Below are positions 33,684 to 33,719 of a stretch of 33,719 bases of DNA, piece after piece. The translations under genes and the position numbers were made by a program. The stretch is taken from assembly GCA_001872995.1 (NCBI GenBank), contig MNXO01000012.1, positions 1 to 33,719 of the forward strand. Direction: 5' to 3'. The notes beneath the pieces are model-generated. The model saw nothing but the letters and a program-made list of their open reading frames with translations, was not told where the DNA came from and ran no database searches. The DNA is from Bacteroidetes bacterium CG2_30_32_10. GTDB lineage: Bacteria; Bacteroidota; Bacteroidia; Bacteroidales; CG2-30-32-10. The first letter of the stretch is position 1; each line of letters begins with the position of its first letter.

Positions 33684-33719
33684 TAAAATAGTCGAACCAA
33701 AAATTACTTATTCAAATTT

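Overview
The window looks like a stretch of a Bacteroidota chromosome. It is strongly AT-rich. Start codons lack convincing Shine-Dalgarno sequences and sit behind A-rich leaders. Many upstream regions carry the Bacteroidota -7 box TAnnTTTG, and the gene families (Omp28, DUF6029, PorT-like barrels, GxxExxY, SKYDA-repeat protein, MutA/MutB pair) are typical of that phylum. I cannot resolve genus; no rRNA, tRNA, phage, transposase or CRISPR array was seen.

Layout. 1-278: 5' end of a secreted, probably outer-membrane protein (minus). 589-1986: secreted alkaline phosphatase (plus). 2007-2268: two tandem copies of a palindrome-rich leader element, the second running into a GxxExxY gene (2253-2633). 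2685-5775: small membrane protein of unknown function plus a heme-type TonB-dependent receptor, closed by a strong hairpin terminator. 5949-11632 (minus): complete SUF Fe-S cluster operon, sufB-sufC-sufD-sufS-sufE-DUF59. 11920-15043 (minus): envelope operon tlpA-like, DUF6029 barrel, Omp28 lipoprotein. 15168-15851 (minus): rhomboid protease, divergent from an S41 C-terminal processing protease and rmuC (16002-19166, plus). 19173-25256 (minus): exopolysaccharide export operon, transcribed as GT4 glycosyltransferase, Wza-like, Wzc-like tyrosine kinase, RfbC epimerase, WecA/MraY-like initiating transferase. 25355-26356 (minus): ornithine carbamoyltransferase with its own promoter and terminator. 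26554-30591 (minus): methylmalonyl-CoA mutase mutA-mutB. 30747-31923 (minus): PorT-like barrel overlapping a UbiX flavin prenyltransferase. 31992-32348 (minus): six-repeat SKYDA protein. 32424-33584 (minus): lipoprotein of unknown function.

Most of this is core metabolism and envelope biology. The SUF genes build Fe-S clusters, and the TonB receptor upstream probably imports heme or a related iron source. The EPS operon covers chain initiation, a sugar-nucleotide step, length control and outer-membrane export, but has no flippase or polymerase here. MutAB interconverts succinyl-CoA and methylmalonyl-CoA with B12.

The most unusual items are the SKYDA protein, with six near-identical motifs in a symmetric 13-13-16-13-13 spacing (I recall its family being linked to a 7(1)-knotted fold), and the duplicated palindromic leader before the GxxExxY gene, whose first copy carries a decayed version of the gene's start. 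I found no gene cluster that I could defend as a wholly new system.
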